This document shows positions 35,863 to 45,604 of a DNA stretch of 64,000 nucleotides, piece by piece. The notes under the pieces were generated by a model that made no database searches, had not been told where the DNA came from, and saw only the letters and a program-made list of their open reading frames with translations. Origin of the DNA: JBIOHP01 sp044449065. GTDB taxonomy: Bacteria > Bacteroidota > Ignavibacteria > UBA10030 > SZUA-254. The stretch is taken from the NCBI GenBank assembly GCA_044449065.1, contig JBIOHP010000019.1:6951-70950 (forward strand), read 5' to 3'. The stretch's first letter is position 1; each line of letters begins with the position of its first letter. The position numbers and the translations under genes were made by a program.

Positions 35863-37017
35863 TTAAGCTAATTGCTTGCACTTTTTGAGCGCATATGATC
35901 TTGCTGATTTATCCGCCTCAATAATATCGTCCATCGCGGGAGAATGTTTCACTTTGATCGCTTCCATAGTGTTCCTGATTAAAACCGGGATCTGATGGAA
36001 CCGGATTGATCCCTGTAAAAAGAGCTCAACCGCCGTTTCGTTTGCGGCGTTTAAAATCGCGGGTGTTGTTCCGCCCTCATTAAGGGCGTGATAGGCAAGC
36101 TCAAGACATTCGAATTTATCACTGTCCGGCGTGCTGAATGACATTTGTCTCACTCCTGCAAAATCTACCCGGACATAATTCGAAGTCATCCGTTCGGGGT
36201 ACGTGAGCGCGTACTGGATGGGGAGTTTCATATCGGGGGCGCCAAGCTGCGCCTTAATCGATCCATCGATAAACTCCACCATCGAATGGATGATCGATTG
36301 CGGATGAATAATAACTTCGATCTTTTTTGCCGGCAGGTTGAAAAGCCAGTGAGCTTCTATCACCTCGAGACCCTTATTCATCATCGTGGCGGAGTCGATC
36401 GTGATCTTCTTCCCCATGTTCCAGTTGGGATGTTTAAGCGCCGATGCTATGCTCACATCCGGAAAATCCTTTTTATCCATATTCAAGAACGGTCCGCCGG
36501 AAGCGGTAAGAATTAGTTTGGCGATTTTTGAACGATCTTCCCCCTCCAGGCATTGCATAATCGCGCTGTGTTCGCTGTCCACCGGAATAATCGTTGCATG
36601 ATATTTCTTCGCAAGGGCTGTGATGATCTCCCCGGCGACGACCAGCGTTTCCTTGTTGGCGAGGGCTATGGTCTTGCTTTGTTTAATCGCTTCGATAGTC
36701 GGTTTTAATCCCGCGAACCCGACCATCGAGCTGACGACAATATCAATATCATCCTGGCGAACAAGATCGCACAACCCTTCATCGCCGGTGAACATCTTGA
36801 TCGATCCATTTGTTTGCGCATTTAATGCGGCTGCGCCAGCGCTATCGAGCACCCCGATTCCCTTTGGCTGGAACCGGTTGATTTGTTCCTGCAGCAGCCC
36901 GATATTTTTATTGGCGGTGAGATACGTAACCCTGAACATATCCGGAAAGTTGGCGATAACTTCCAGCGCATTCTTGCCGATTGATCCGGTTGAACCGAGT
37001 ATGCAAATATTCTTCAT
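35863..37017 (-). CDS. dxr: 1-deoxy-D-xylulose 5-phosphate reductoisomerase
   Basis: Second enzyme of the MEP isoprenoid pathway, making 2-C-methyl-D-erythritol 4-phosphate with NADPH. The 384 residues show the NADPH loop GSTGSIGKNALE (8-19), ALANKETLVVAG (~118-129), the metal-binding PVDSEHSA (~148-155) and the conserved MNKGLEVIEAHWLF (~214-227). Length is normal. It heads the dxr-rseP pair. Confidence 0.97.
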   Translation of the reverse strand: MKNICILGSTGSIGKNALEVIANFPDMFRVTYLTANKNIGLLQEQINRFQPKGIGVLDSAGAAALNAQTNGSIKMFTGDEGLCDLVRQDDIDIVVSSMVGFAGLKPTIEAIKQSKTIALANKETLVVAGEIITALAKKYHATIIPVDSEHSAIMQCLEGEDRSKIAKLILTASGGPFLNMDKKDFPDVSIASALKHPNWNMGKKITIDSATMMNKGLEVIEAHWLFNLPAKKIEVIIHPQSIIHSMVEFIDGSIKAQLGAPDMKLPIQYALTYPERMTSNYVRVDFAGVRQMSFSTPDSDKFECLELAYHALNEGGTTPAILNAANETAVELFLQGSIRFHQIPVLIRNTMEAIKVKHSPAMDDIIEADKSARSYALKKCKQLA

Positions 37018-37105
37018 TCTGTCCTATTTAAAACAATTTTGCCCCTTTTGGGGGCATGGTGTATTTAAAAAGGTACAGAAATATCGGACGGAAGTCAATC
37101 TCATT

Positions 37106-37142
37106 AAAAAACCTTGCAGGGGGTTTTACCCTCTGCAAGGTT
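37106..37142 (-). terminator. Rho-independent terminator after the T9SS cargo gene
   Basis: On the minus strand AACCTTGCAG and CTGCAAGGTT form a perfect 10-bp stem (37110-37119 / 37133-37142) followed by TTTTTT. Confidence 0.9.
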
Positions 37143-37169
37143 AAAATGTTAAACTGGAGAGCTATTTCC

Positions 37170-38816
37170 TTATTTCATCAATACAAATTTCTTCACATCG
37201 GAGAAATTATTTGCTTGCAGACGGTAGAAGTACACGCCGCTGGGTTGGTTCATCAAATCAAATTCCATGGTATACTTTCCCGGGGTTTGATGTTCTTTAT
37301 GGAATCGTTCGATTTCCTGACCGAGAATATTGAAGATGACAATTTCAATGTCTGCGAGCTCAGGGATAGAATAATCCACTCTAGTTACCGGATTAAACGG
37401 ATTGGGATAATTTTCGGATAGCGAATATGACAGCGGACGAATTTTATGATCGTTGTGCACCTCAGTAATAATTCCCAACCTTCCGTTTCTTCCGGTGTGC
37501 TGTGCCTTTATCCACCCCTGCGTTGTCCAATATGATAGGATCGCACCCCCATTATTGTCGGAGGCGAGAGAAGGAAAATAGGCATTCGATGGATCCGAGA
37601 TTACGGTAAACGAATCGGGCCAGAGCGGGCTGCCGGAAGTATCGAATTTTTGCGCATGACCGCTAACATAGAAATATAAACCCAGCTCCCCTTTTGAAGA
37701 AAACGTCATTGGAAATTCTTCTCCGTGGATATCTAAACCATAATTCTGCCAGTGCCCTCCATTTTTATCTATTCTTTGAGCGCGAGTTCTTCCGATCCCG
37801 GATGTGTCCTGAAACGACCACACAAAAAATACACCACCATAGCCATCGGGTTGCAAAGGTTCAGATACGGGGCCCCATGAATGCCTAACCATGCCGTATT
37901 GGCTTATCCAAGCAGTATCACCGCTTGAAGATAATTTCGTCATAGTCCATATATCAATTGGGTGATTAAGAGAATCAACCACGGTCCTGTCATATTGAGT
38001 AAAATAGCCGACACTATCTTTTTCTGCCACCACCATACCCGATCCATTAAATATCATTGGCAATATTGTATTACCATTTAGATCGATCACTCTCATCCCT
38101 TTTGATGATTGAATGTAAACGCGGGATCCAAGCCTTTTAACGTAACCGACCTGTATTTGGCCCTTCACCGATGCGGTATCATATCCTTTTTTCCAGAGCT
38201 TGTTTCCGTTAGAATCATAGCGGGTACCCCACACTGTCTCCAAATTTGTCGAGCTCGTGTCCCCGAAATTGTCTTCCTCAACTATAAAGATAACGCCGCC
38301 GGCTCCATCGGTTACACCGTAAGCGTATTTTCGTCCTCCCTGCAATGATCCATAGTTTATTCCTCCGGTTTGCCATCGCACATTGCCGTTCTTATCCACC
38401 CGTTGTGCATAGAGCGCCCAATTATAGCAATATGTCCCAAGGTCGTAATCCACACAGTGAGCTCCATGCGGATCAGTCCACCTAAAAATTACTCCACCGT
38501 CGTTGTCGGTTATCAGCGGGATATATTGGTATTGTGAACCAGCCTCATATTGTGCCAGCACCGGTTGAGACCATATCATTTTGCCATAAGGATCGAGCTT
38601 TTGGAGATAAATATAATCATCGAGGATCCCGGAAATGATGCAGCTCCCATCATCATACGATACTATCTGTGAATATAAACCAGGAGTAACGATCAACCCG
38701 CTATCGGCGACGGGAGAGGTAGACCATTGCCCATAGCATTGCGCCTGCAAAAAAAACCATAGCAATGCGCCTGCTTTAAAAAAACTTAGCATCGTAAATC
38801 GTATTTTTATCGACAT
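37170..38816 (-). CDS. secreted protein with type IX secretion C-terminal sorting domain
   Basis: A 548-residue exported protein. The signal peptide (FFKAGALLWFFLQAQCYG) precedes a repetitive beta-propeller-like body with recurring DNDGGVIFRW, DGAGGVIFI, DGYGGVFFVWS and DNNGGAILSYW motifs, each followed by a YAQR/RVDKNG strand. The final ~85 residues are a type A sorting domain: SENYPNPFNPVTRVDYSIPE, IFNILGQEIE and PSGVYFYRLQ. Cargo of this kind is exported and attached outside the cell. Function of the propeller part is unknown. The 186-base gap upstream (38817-39002) shows nothing notable. Confidence 0.88.
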   Translation of the reverse strand: MSIKIRFTMLSFFKAGALLWFFLQAQCYGQWSTSPVADSGLIVTPGLYSQIVSYDDGSCIISGILDDYIYLQKLDPYGKMIWSQPVLAQYEAGSQYQYIPLITDNDGGVIFRWTDPHGAHCVDYDLGTYCYNWALYAQRVDKNGNVRWQTGGINYGSLQGGRKYAYGVTDGAGGVIFIVEEDNFGDTSSTNLETVWGTRYDSNGNKLWKKGYDTASVKGQIQVGYVKRLGSRVYIQSSKGMRVIDLNGNTILPMIFNGSGMVVAEKDSVGYFTQYDRTVVDSLNHPIDIWTMTKLSSSGDTAWISQYGMVRHSWGPVSEPLQPDGYGGVFFVWSFQDTSGIGRTRAQRIDKNGGHWQNYGLDIHGEEFPMTFSSKGELGLYFYVSGHAQKFDTSGSPLWPDSFTVISDPSNAYFPSLASDNNGGAILSYWTTQGWIKAQHTGRNGRLGIITEVHNDHKIRPLSYSLSENYPNPFNPVTRVDYSIPELADIEIVIFNILGQEIERFHKEHQTPGKYTMEFDLMNQPSGVYFYRLQANNFSDVKKFVLMK

Positions 38817-39002
38817 GGTACAGCCTCAAATATTACAAGAAACTACGGAAAGATAGATCAGAAATCAAGTAATTTTATGAAAAAAATAAATATTTTTCTC
38901 AAGTAAGCATCGTCCAATAAATCTAACCTTATAATTATCAGAGCTTTATGCCATGCTCACAGGGTGGGAGTGTGTGTAAAAATGCAGGAACTATGAAGCC
39001 CG

Positions 39003-39932
39003 CTAATTTTTCAACTCTATCGCTCTCGCAACCATAATCCCCGTCTGGGACTTATGAGCAAGAAGATGCCGGCTGAGAGTTTCATCGGTAATATAGATCG
39101 CGCCGTTCTTATCGGGAGCATGGAGAAGGTGGAGCGAGCCGTCCTTCTTATGAATTGCAACCCCGGTATGGGAAATATCAAGCCCGTTGACGCCGGTGGT
39201 GATTGCGATTATATCCCCGTCTTGAATTTTTGATTCAATCCGGGCTATGCTCTTTTTCGGAATATAATAGAGTGGCAAGTTTGAAATATCATTCTCGATG
39301 TTTTTCAATCTTGTATAGACAGAGTCGTCAGCCAGTTGCTTGTACGATTCCTTGTGTTCGGTCATGAAGTTAATTGGCTTATGGTATGCTACCCCGCCTA
39401 ACTCTTTGGTCACATCGGTCAGGATGCTTTTCTTCCTGTTGTCGCTGATCCAGTCAACGAAATAATGTAATCTGGATGAATAGCCGTTCATAACTCCGTT
39501 GCGGTACCGAATCATTTGAAGCTGGCGAGCATAGGCGTCGTACGTCAACATATTTAATTTAATTGCGCGCGCCAGTGCAAAGATATTCTCTACGAACGTG
39601 ACGCAATCAAATCCCCGCAGGTTTACGACGAGATGTTCCGTGGTCGACGAATCGAGCGTTCCCCCAACATAAGGCGCTCCGATAAATTTTTGTCCGATTG
39701 CCGTCATAACCGTTCCCATCGGTTTTACAATGAGCTTTTGTTCAAATGCGTACGAAAATATTTTGTTGCAAATTAAGCGGTCTTCAGTTGGCGCTGTCTG
39801 AGAGACCGCAGCGGATCCCAAAAGATTTGTTATTATGATGAGATAGATGAAGCGAATAATAAATGCAGTTCGATGGCGGATTTTCCATCCCCCTGTCTTC
39901 ACAGTTGAGAATTCATCCTGCATACGCGCCAA
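39003..39932 (-). CDS. exported DUF1460 family cell-wall hydrolase-like protein
   Basis: A 309-residue protein with a membrane-targeting segment (AFIIRFIYLIIITNLLGSAAV, core positions ~23-43). The DUF1460 (NlpC/P60-like amidase) features are KFIGAPYVGGTLD, the probable nucleophile Cys in LRGFDCVTFVENIFALA and a His in GLDISHTGVAIHKKDG. Proteins of this family resemble N-acetylmuramoyl-L-alanine amidases or endopeptidases; the exact bond is uncertain. It lies 39 bases after dnaB at the end of the housekeeping cluster. Confidence 0.82.
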   Translation of the reverse strand: MARMQDEFSTVKTGGWKIRHRTAFIIRFIYLIIITNLLGSAAVSQTAPTEDRLICNKIFSYAFEQKLIVKPMGTVMTAIGQKFIGAPYVGGTLDSSTTEHLVVNLRGFDCVTFVENIFALARAIKLNMLTYDAYARQLQMIRYRNGVMNGYSSRLHYFVDWISDNRKKSILTDVTKELGGVAYHKPINFMTEHKESYKQLADDSVYTRLKNIENDISNLPLYYIPKKSIARIESKIQDGDIIAITTGVNGLDISHTGVAIHKKDGSLHLLHAPDKNGAIYITDETLSRHLLAHKSQTGIMVARAIELKN

Positions 39933-39971
39933 AATCTTTGCCGGGCGGGATTAAGTGTGCTAATACGAAAA

Positions 39972-41435
39972 TCAGAACGGCGGTTCTTCCACAGGTTCAA
40001 CCGCGGGCTCGGGAGGCAGGTACGCAGCCATACCGGGACTTGCAAGTTTCTCGAAGCCGGCATATTCTTTTACGAACGCAAGCCGCACGATGCCTGTTGG
40101 ACCGTTTCGCTGTTTGCCGATGATGATCTCTGCCATTCCTTCGGAGGAAACTGTTCCAAGCTCATCGTCCTTGATTTCCTGGATGCCGTATGTTTCCGGA
40201 CGGTGGACAAAGAGCACAACGTCGGCGTCCTGTTCAATGGCGCCTGATTCACGCAAGTCTGCAAGGAGGGGTCGGCGATCCGGGCGGTTCTCTACGGCTC
40301 GATTCAACTGCGAAAGGGCCACCACCGGTATATTTAATTCTTTTGCAAGAGCTTTTAAAGAACGGGAGATCATGGAAATTTCACGTTCGCGCGATTCGGC
40401 GTTCTTATGACCCTGGATCAATTGCAGATAGTCGACGATCACCATTCCTATATCATGCTCCGCTTTGAGCCGGCGCGCTTTGGCGCGGAGCTCCAGCACG
40501 CCCAACGCAGGCGTATCATCGATGAATATTTTTGCATCCGCCAGCTTGCCGACGATGCGGCTTAAATTTTTCCATTTTTCATCCGCGAGCCGTCCGGTAC
40601 GGAGCGCGTGGGCGTTCACTTTTGCTTCGGCGGATAAAAGGCGAATGACTAATTGCTGTTCGGACATTTCAATGCTGAAGATTGCCACCCCCACGCGCTT
40701 TTGGGGATGGAGCGCCGCGTTACGCGCGATAGAAAGAGCCAATGCTGTTTTACCCTGGCTCGGTCGTCCCGCCACAATAATGAGATCGGAATTCTGGAAG
40801 CCGCCCGTCAGATTATCGAGATCGGTAAATCCCGTCGGAGCGCCGGTGATGCCGCTGTGTTTTCCGTGAATATCCTGGAGGATTTCAAACGTTTCCTGCA
40901 GCGCGCGTTTGATCGGGGTAAAAGATTTTTTTAAACGCCGTTCGGAAATTTGAAAAATTTTGGCTTCGGCTTCATCGAGCAGGTCCAATGCGTCTTCGGT
41001 GTCCGTAAATGCGCGGGAAGCAACCTCGGTGGACGCCGAAATGAGACTCCGCATCAGCGCCTTTTCGAGGACGATGCGGGCATGATATTCAACATTTGCC
41101 GACGTAGTAACATTGGAGGTAAGCTCGGTGATGTAGACGGGATCTTCCACGGCGTCGATTTCGCCTCGTCTGCGAAGTTCTTCCACAAGCGTGACTGCGT
41201 CGATCGGCTCGTCTTTTTCGAATAAGGACATCATCGATCGGAATAATTTTTGATGCATGGGGCTATAGAAACTCCCCGTATCGAGAAATTCCAGCACCTT
41301 CGATACTGCTTCCTTATCGATGAGCATTGCGCCAAGAACCGCTTTTTCGACGTCAACTGCCTGCGGGGGAATTCTACCCTCGGCAGTGCCGCCGGTGGGA
41401 TTCTGAGTTCCGTATGATGAGCGTACTTCAGCCAA
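39972..41435 (-). CDS. dnaB: replicative DNA helicase
   Basis: A 487-residue DnaB: N-terminal primase-interaction domain (PQAVDVEKAVLGAMLIDKEAV core), then a RecA-like motor with Walker A GRPSQGKTALAL (~221-232), Walker B IGMVIVDYLQLI, and VALSQLNRAVENR with the arginine finger region RPLLADLRESGAIEQDAD (core DLRESGAIEQ). The C-terminus is an acidic Pro/Glu-rich tail. It begins 4 bases after the UDG stop codon. Confidence 0.97.
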   Translation of the reverse strand: MAEVRSSYGTQNPTGGTAEGRIPPQAVDVEKAVLGAMLIDKEAVSKVLEFLDTGSFYSPMHQKLFRSMMSLFEKDEPIDAVTLVEELRRRGEIDAVEDPVYITELTSNVTTSANVEYHARIVLEKALMRSLISASTEVASRAFTDTEDALDLLDEAEAKIFQISERRLKKSFTPIKRALQETFEILQDIHGKHSGITGAPTGFTDLDNLTGGFQNSDLIIVAGRPSQGKTALALSIARNAALHPQKRVGVAIFSIEMSEQQLVIRLLSAEAKVNAHALRTGRLADEKWKNLSRIVGKLADAKIFIDDTPALGVLELRAKARRLKAEHDIGMVIVDYLQLIQGHKNAESREREISMISRSLKALAKELNIPVVALSQLNRAVENRPDRRPLLADLRESGAIEQDADVVLFVHRPETYGIQEIKDDELGTVSSEGMAEIIIGKQRNGPTGIVRLAFVKEYAGFEKLASPGMAAYLPPEPAVEPVEEPPF

Positions 41436-41439
41436 AGAA

Positions 41440-42177
41440 TTAACCCTTCACCGATTCATCGTACATTTTTCTTAACTTCTTCATATCTTCCCACGTCGGT
41501 CGCTTCCAATTTTCATTTCTCAATAACGCCGCCGGATGATACGTTACAATGAGTTTCGCACCCTTAAAATCATGGACCTTTTCTCTCAATACGGTGAGCG
41601 AGTCTTTGGTTTGTAAAAGCCATTGCGCCGATATTCGTCCGAGGCAAACAATAAATTTGGGTTTCATAATCTCGATCTGTTTGTAGAGATACGGCGTGCA
41701 AGTTTCCATTTCGGCTGGCAGCGGGTCGCGGTTGTTCGGTGGCCGGCATTTTAAAATATTGCAGATATAAATATCTTCACGCTTCATGCCGATCGCTTCA
41801 AGAATTTTATTGAGCAGTTGTCCCGCTCTGCCGACAAACGGTTCGCCCTGCCGGTCTTCATCCGCGCCGGGCGCTTCGCCGATAAACATGATCTCAGCTT
41901 TTGGATTACCCACCCCGAAGACAAATTTCGTTCTCGTGCTGCCCAGCGGACATTTCAGGCACTCGCAGATTTGTTCATTAAGGGTTTTGAGCGAGGTGGT
42001 GTTCATCCAGGGTTCGTCTGGGACAAATAATGAGGTATCCTGGGCGGGAGATTTCTTTTTTGATTTCATAGGTTCAATATAGACTGTATCCCCGAACAAA
42101 TCCTGCTGTTGTTGGAGAAATCGATCTGCCTGATTTAAAATTTCTCGTAATTCCGTTTTTATATCCGATGACGGCAT
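41440..42177 (-). CDS. family 4 (iron-sulfur) uracil-DNA glycosylase
   Basis: A 245-residue base-excision repair enzyme removing uracil from DNA. Active-site motif GEAPGADEDRQGEPFVG at ~100-116 and the second motif VTYHPAALLRN near 220. Four cysteines for a 4Fe-4S cluster are seen: CECLKCPLG (two or three Cys) and CNILKCRPPNNRDPLPAEMETC. The N-terminal ~70 residues are a charged extension. It is followed directly by dnaB. Confidence 0.92.
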   Translation of the reverse strand: MPSSDIKTELREILNQADRFLQQQQDLFGDTVYIEPMKSKKKSPAQDTSLFVPDEPWMNTTSLKTLNEQICECLKCPLGSTRTKFVFGVGNPKAEIMFIGEAPGADEDRQGEPFVGRAGQLLNKILEAIGMKREDIYICNILKCRPPNNRDPLPAEMETCTPYLYKQIEIMKPKFIVCLGRISAQWLLQTKDSLTVLREKVHDFKGAKLIVTYHPAALLRNENWKRPTWEDMKKLRKMYDESVKG

Positions 42178-42256
42178 TGGTACATCCTGTGTAAATAATT
42201 TTATCCGAAACGACTTCGCGCCGGATTCTTTCGGCGGGAAGCACCTGGAAGCCCCG

Positions 42257-43468
42257 CTATTTCTTCATCAACTTTACCACACTGTCAAGTATTTCGTTTG
42301 CGACGTCGAACTTCGGCAGTTTTTTTAATTTTATGACTTTCCCGCTCTTCATAATAATGGTGACTATATTCGTGTCGCTGCCGAATCCAGCTCCCTCATG
42401 AAGAGGATTGTTGAGCACGATGAAATCGAGTTTCTTTTGTTTCAGTTTTTGTTTTGCATTTTTAAGTTCGCGCTCCGTTTCCAGCGAAAATCCGACAATG
42501 ACTTTTCCCTTTGTATGCCCGGTAAGAGAACTGAGAATATCAGGCGTTGTCTTTAGTTCCAGGGCGCGCATGCCGTCGGATTTTTTTATTTTATTCTTTT
42601 TAACTTCCTTGGGGGCATAATCTGCGACAGCAGCCGCCATGACGAGAGCGTCGGCGCCGGAGATTTCTTTTGTCACTGCCGCGTGCATTTCACGCGCAGA
42701 TTCGATGGTGATGCGGCGGACGTTGCGCGGCGCCAGAAGACTTACCGGACCCGATATTAGCGTTACATCTGCGCCGCGGAGCGCGGCTGCGCCCGCAATT
42801 GCATAACCCATCTTGCCGGAGGATCTATTGCCGATGTAGCGAACAGGATCGATGGCTTCATAGGTGGGTCCTGCCGTCACCAGAATCTTTTTGCCTTCCA
42901 GATCCCTGTCGGATTTCTCGATTATTTTTTCGACCGCTTCGATGATCGCGTTGAAATCGGGGAGCCGTCCTTTACCCGTTAACCCGCTGGCAAGATCGCC
43001 GGATTCGGGCGGGACAACGAAATATCCAATTTCCCGCAGGCGGGTCACGTTCGTTTGCGTTGTGGTATGTTCCCACATATCTGCATCCATCGCTGGACTA
43101 ATGAGGAGCGGACAACGGAGCGCCAGCGCAATTGTCGTGACCGCATTATCGGAATACCCGGAAGCAAGCTTTGCCATTGTGTTGGCAGTTGCCGGCGCTA
43201 TGATCATCGCGTTCGCCCATTGACCCAATTCAATGTGCCACGTTCCGGTTTTAACCGTCCGCGTATCGTGATCGAAAAACATATCCGAAATAACCTCGTT
43301 TCCAGAAAGGGTGGCAAGAGTAAGTTTCGTCACGAATTTCTGGGCGGATTCAGTCATCACCACCTGCACATTTGCGCCGGCTTTTTTAAGCTGACGCACA
43401 AGGAAAGGTATTTTGTAAGCGGCAATACCCCCGGTGATACCAACCAGAATATTTTTTTCTTTTAACAT
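42257..43468 (-). CDS. coaBC: bifunctional phosphopantothenoylcysteine decarboxylase/phosphopantothenate-cysteine ligase
   Basis: Two steps of coenzyme A synthesis. The FMN-binding decarboxylase half (1-~185) shows GITGGIAAYKIPFLVRQLKK and PAMDADMWEH; the synthetase half begins at KKILVTAGPTYEAIDPVRYIGNRSSGKMG (core TAGPTYEAIDPVRYIGNRSS). The 403-residue length is normal. It follows rpoZ as in many bacteria. Confidence 0.96.
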   Translation of the reverse strand: MLKEKNILVGITGGIAAYKIPFLVRQLKKAGANVQVVMTESAQKFVTKLTLATLSGNEVISDMFFDHDTRTVKTGTWHIELGQWANAMIIAPATANTMAKLASGYSDNAVTTIALALRCPLLISPAMDADMWEHTTTQTNVTRLREIGYFVVPPESGDLASGLTGKGRLPDFNAIIEAVEKIIEKSDRDLEGKKILVTAGPTYEAIDPVRYIGNRSSGKMGYAIAGAAALRGADVTLISGPVSLLAPRNVRRITIESAREMHAAVTKEISGADALVMAAAVADYAPKEVKKNKIKKSDGMRALELKTTPDILSSLTGHTKGKVIVGFSLETERELKNAKQKLKQKKLDFIVLNNPLHEGAGFGSDTNIVTIIMKSGKVIKLKKLPKFDVANEILDSVVKLMKK

Positions 43469-43524
43469 GGTAATCCCAAAGGGCTGATTAACGCGAACAG
43501 CGATGCGCGATTTCCCGCATGCGA

Positions 43525-43848
43525 TTACGGCAAGACAGGCAGAATTTCATCTTCCTTATACCGGAAGGTGAGCTGTATGCCCATCATCTCGTTGATCGCA
43601 ATTTCAGGAGGATTGGCGCGCTGTTCGAATTCTTTCGCGATGAGGATTTGATCGGGGTTTGTTTGAGGGATGTCCGTCTCCTCCTCGGGATCGAAAATCT
43701 TTGTCTGCACCATTTCAACCCGCTGGTTGAATTCGATCTTCACCTCTTCGTTGATCTGGCGCGCTCGTTTCGACATGACAACGATCGCTTCATAGATGTT
43801 GTCAGCCGTATTTTTAAGTTTTTCTATATCGACCGGTTTAACAGTCAT
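43525..43848 (-). CDS. rpoZ: DNA-directed RNA polymerase omega subunit
   Basis: A 107-residue Rpb6/omega-fold protein beginning MTVKPVDIEKLKNTADNIYE, with IVVMSKRARQINEEVKIEF as the conserved core. The sequence is of the Bacteroidota/Ignavibacteria type rather than the proteobacterial one. Position between gmk and coaBC is the classical one for rpoZ. Confidence 0.9.
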   Translation of the reverse strand: MTVKPVDIEKLKNTADNIYEAIVVMSKRARQINEEVKIEFNQRVEMVQTKIFDPEEETDIPQTNPDQILIAKEFEQRANPPEIAINEMMGIQLTFRYKEDEILPVLP

Positions 43849-43883
43849 ATTGGTTGCTGCCTTTCTTGATGTAAATAGTTATT

Positions 43884-44468
43884 TTAATGAACAATTTCCA
43901 TACGCCGGGACGTTCCATCGTTGTTAAATATTATTGCTTCGACTTCCGCTATCGCTTGTTCCAGGTTGTCGTTCACAACCTGGTAATCAAATTCGTTTTC
44001 CTTTAAAAGCTCCATCGGCACACGCTCAAGCCGTTTGCTCAGGGATTCCGGATCATCGGTATTCCTATTTACTAAACGCGTATAGAGCACCGCCATGCTC
44101 GGCGGTTTTATAAAAATAAGCAGGGCATCGGGAAACTGCCGTTTTATAGATATTGCTCCCTTCACATCGACGTCGAAGAGAAGCGATTTTCCCGATCCAA
44201 CTATACGCGCTATCTCGCTCTTTAGAGTTCCGTACAGGTTGCCGAATATCTCCTCCCATTCGATGAATTTTCCTTCATGAATGGATCTTTCAAAATCTGC
44301 TCTTTGCAAGAAATAATAATCTTTCCCGTTGACTTCGCCGGGCCGCTGGGGTCGCGTTGTCGCGGATATCGAAAATTCAATTTCCGTGTGGCGTTTTAAT
44401 ATTTCATGCGCAATGGATGTTTTTCCGCTCCCGCTCGGCGCGGAGATAACGATGAGTTTCGGATTCAC
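43884..44468 (-). CDS. gmk: guanylate kinase
   Basis: A 194-residue kinase that phosphorylates GMP to GDP. P-loop SAPSGSGKTS at 9-18, GMP-binding SATTRPQRPGEVNGKDYYF (~36-54) and DVDVKGAISIKRQFPDAL (~98-115) are all present. Second gene of the yicC-gmk-rpoZ-coaBC run. Confidence 0.97.
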   Translation of the reverse strand: MNPKLIVISAPSGSGKTSIAHEILKRHTEIEFSISATTRPQRPGEVNGKDYYFLQRADFERSIHEGKFIEWEEIFGNLYGTLKSEIARIVGSGKSLLFDVDVKGAISIKRQFPDALLIFIKPPSMAVLYTRLVNRNTDDPESLSKRLERVPMELLKENEFDYQVVNDNLEQAIAEVEAIIFNNDGTSRRMEIVH

Positions 44469-44520
44469 TCCCGTTCACTCCCGGCAAATACTATTGGTTG
44501 CAGCACGTCCGCGTAATCCG

Positions 44521-45405
44521 TTACTCGATATTTTGAAGCTGCTCGCGGATCTTTTCTAATTCCTCTTTAATCGTAACCACATTATGGGAGATTTCGGAGT
44601 CGTAGGATTTTGAGCCGATGGTATTTGCTTCGCGATTCATTTCCTGCAAGAGGAAATTCAATTTTCTTCCGGCTGCCTCTTCGTTTGCGAGCGCTGCGAG
44701 GAAAAATTTTATGTGACTATGGAATCTTACGCATTCCTCCGTGATGTCTAACTTATCGGCGAGCATGGTTATTTCAAATTCCAGCCGCTTATCATCGATG
44801 ATGGAGGGATCTTCCAATAATTTGTGGACTTTTTCGCGAAGCTGCGTCCGCTCAATATCGATCCGCTCTTTGCTGACGCGTTCGTTTTCATCGATAAGGC
44901 GTTCCATTTGATGAAGGCGTTTTTCAACATCCAGGCCAAGCTCGTGTCCTTCTTTCCGGCGCATCATTGCCAGATCATCAACAGCGAGATCCAGCGCAGC
45001 TTCCGTGCTCAGCCATTCATTATTGTCCTCTTTCGTGATATCGGGCGGCTCGAAGATTTCTGAAAATTTTAACAGATGATCGATGCCGATCTGTTCGCGA
45101 AGTTTGAGTTTTTTCTTCAACTCCTTTAACAGTGCATAATACATTTTCGCAGCCGGGAGATTAATCGCCAGCGGAAGTTCCGCGCTATTATTCGAATGCT
45201 GGATGGAAATAACAACGCTGAGTTTTCCCCGCACAATTTTCTTCCGCAGCAATTCTTTAACATCGTTCTCGCGGTGGGAGACGCTCCGTGGCAGTTTGGC
45301 GGCAACTTCAAAATAACGACTGTTCACACTTCGGATTTCGACTATTGTAGTGATGCCATCAAGGGTTGCCTCGCCGCGGCCATACCCAGTCATGCTTGAA
45401 ATCAT
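44521..45405 (-). CDS. yicC: YicC family endoribonuclease
   Basis: A 294-residue protein starting MISSMTGYGRGEATLDG, with VEIRSVNSRYFEVAAKLPR at ~22-40 and the C-terminal signature GRKLNFLLQEMNREANTIGSKS (core KLNFLLQEMNREANT). Members have been shown to act as RNases in E. coli. It begins the minus-strand housekeeping cluster; the 199 bases before RqcH (45406-45604) must hold divergent promoters. Confidence 0.93.
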   Translation of the reverse strand: MISSMTGYGRGEATLDGITTIVEIRSVNSRYFEVAAKLPRSVSHRENDVKELLRKKIVRGKLSVVISIQHSNNSAELPLAINLPAAKMYYALLKELKKKLKLREQIGIDHLLKFSEIFEPPDITKEDNNEWLSTEAALDLAVDDLAMMRRKEGHELGLDVEKRLHQMERLIDENERVSKERIDIERTQLREKVHKLLEDPSIIDDKRLEFEITMLADKLDITEECVRFHSHIKFFLAALANEEAAGRKLNFLLQEMNREANTIGSKSYDSEISHNVVTIKEELEKIREQLQNIE

Positions 45406-45604
45406 CGAAAAAGGCTTATTCTATTGAGTTTTGATAAAAAAGAGTATATCAAAGTACCCAAAAAAAGGTCATTTGTCAAGAAAAAGCTTTCGACAAGTTG
45501 TAAACACCTTTTTCACAGTATTCATGCCAATTTAATTGAATCTCCATGTACTTTTGGATATATTGTGGATAACTATGTCAATTATTCCACTTTTTTAAAG
45601 ACGT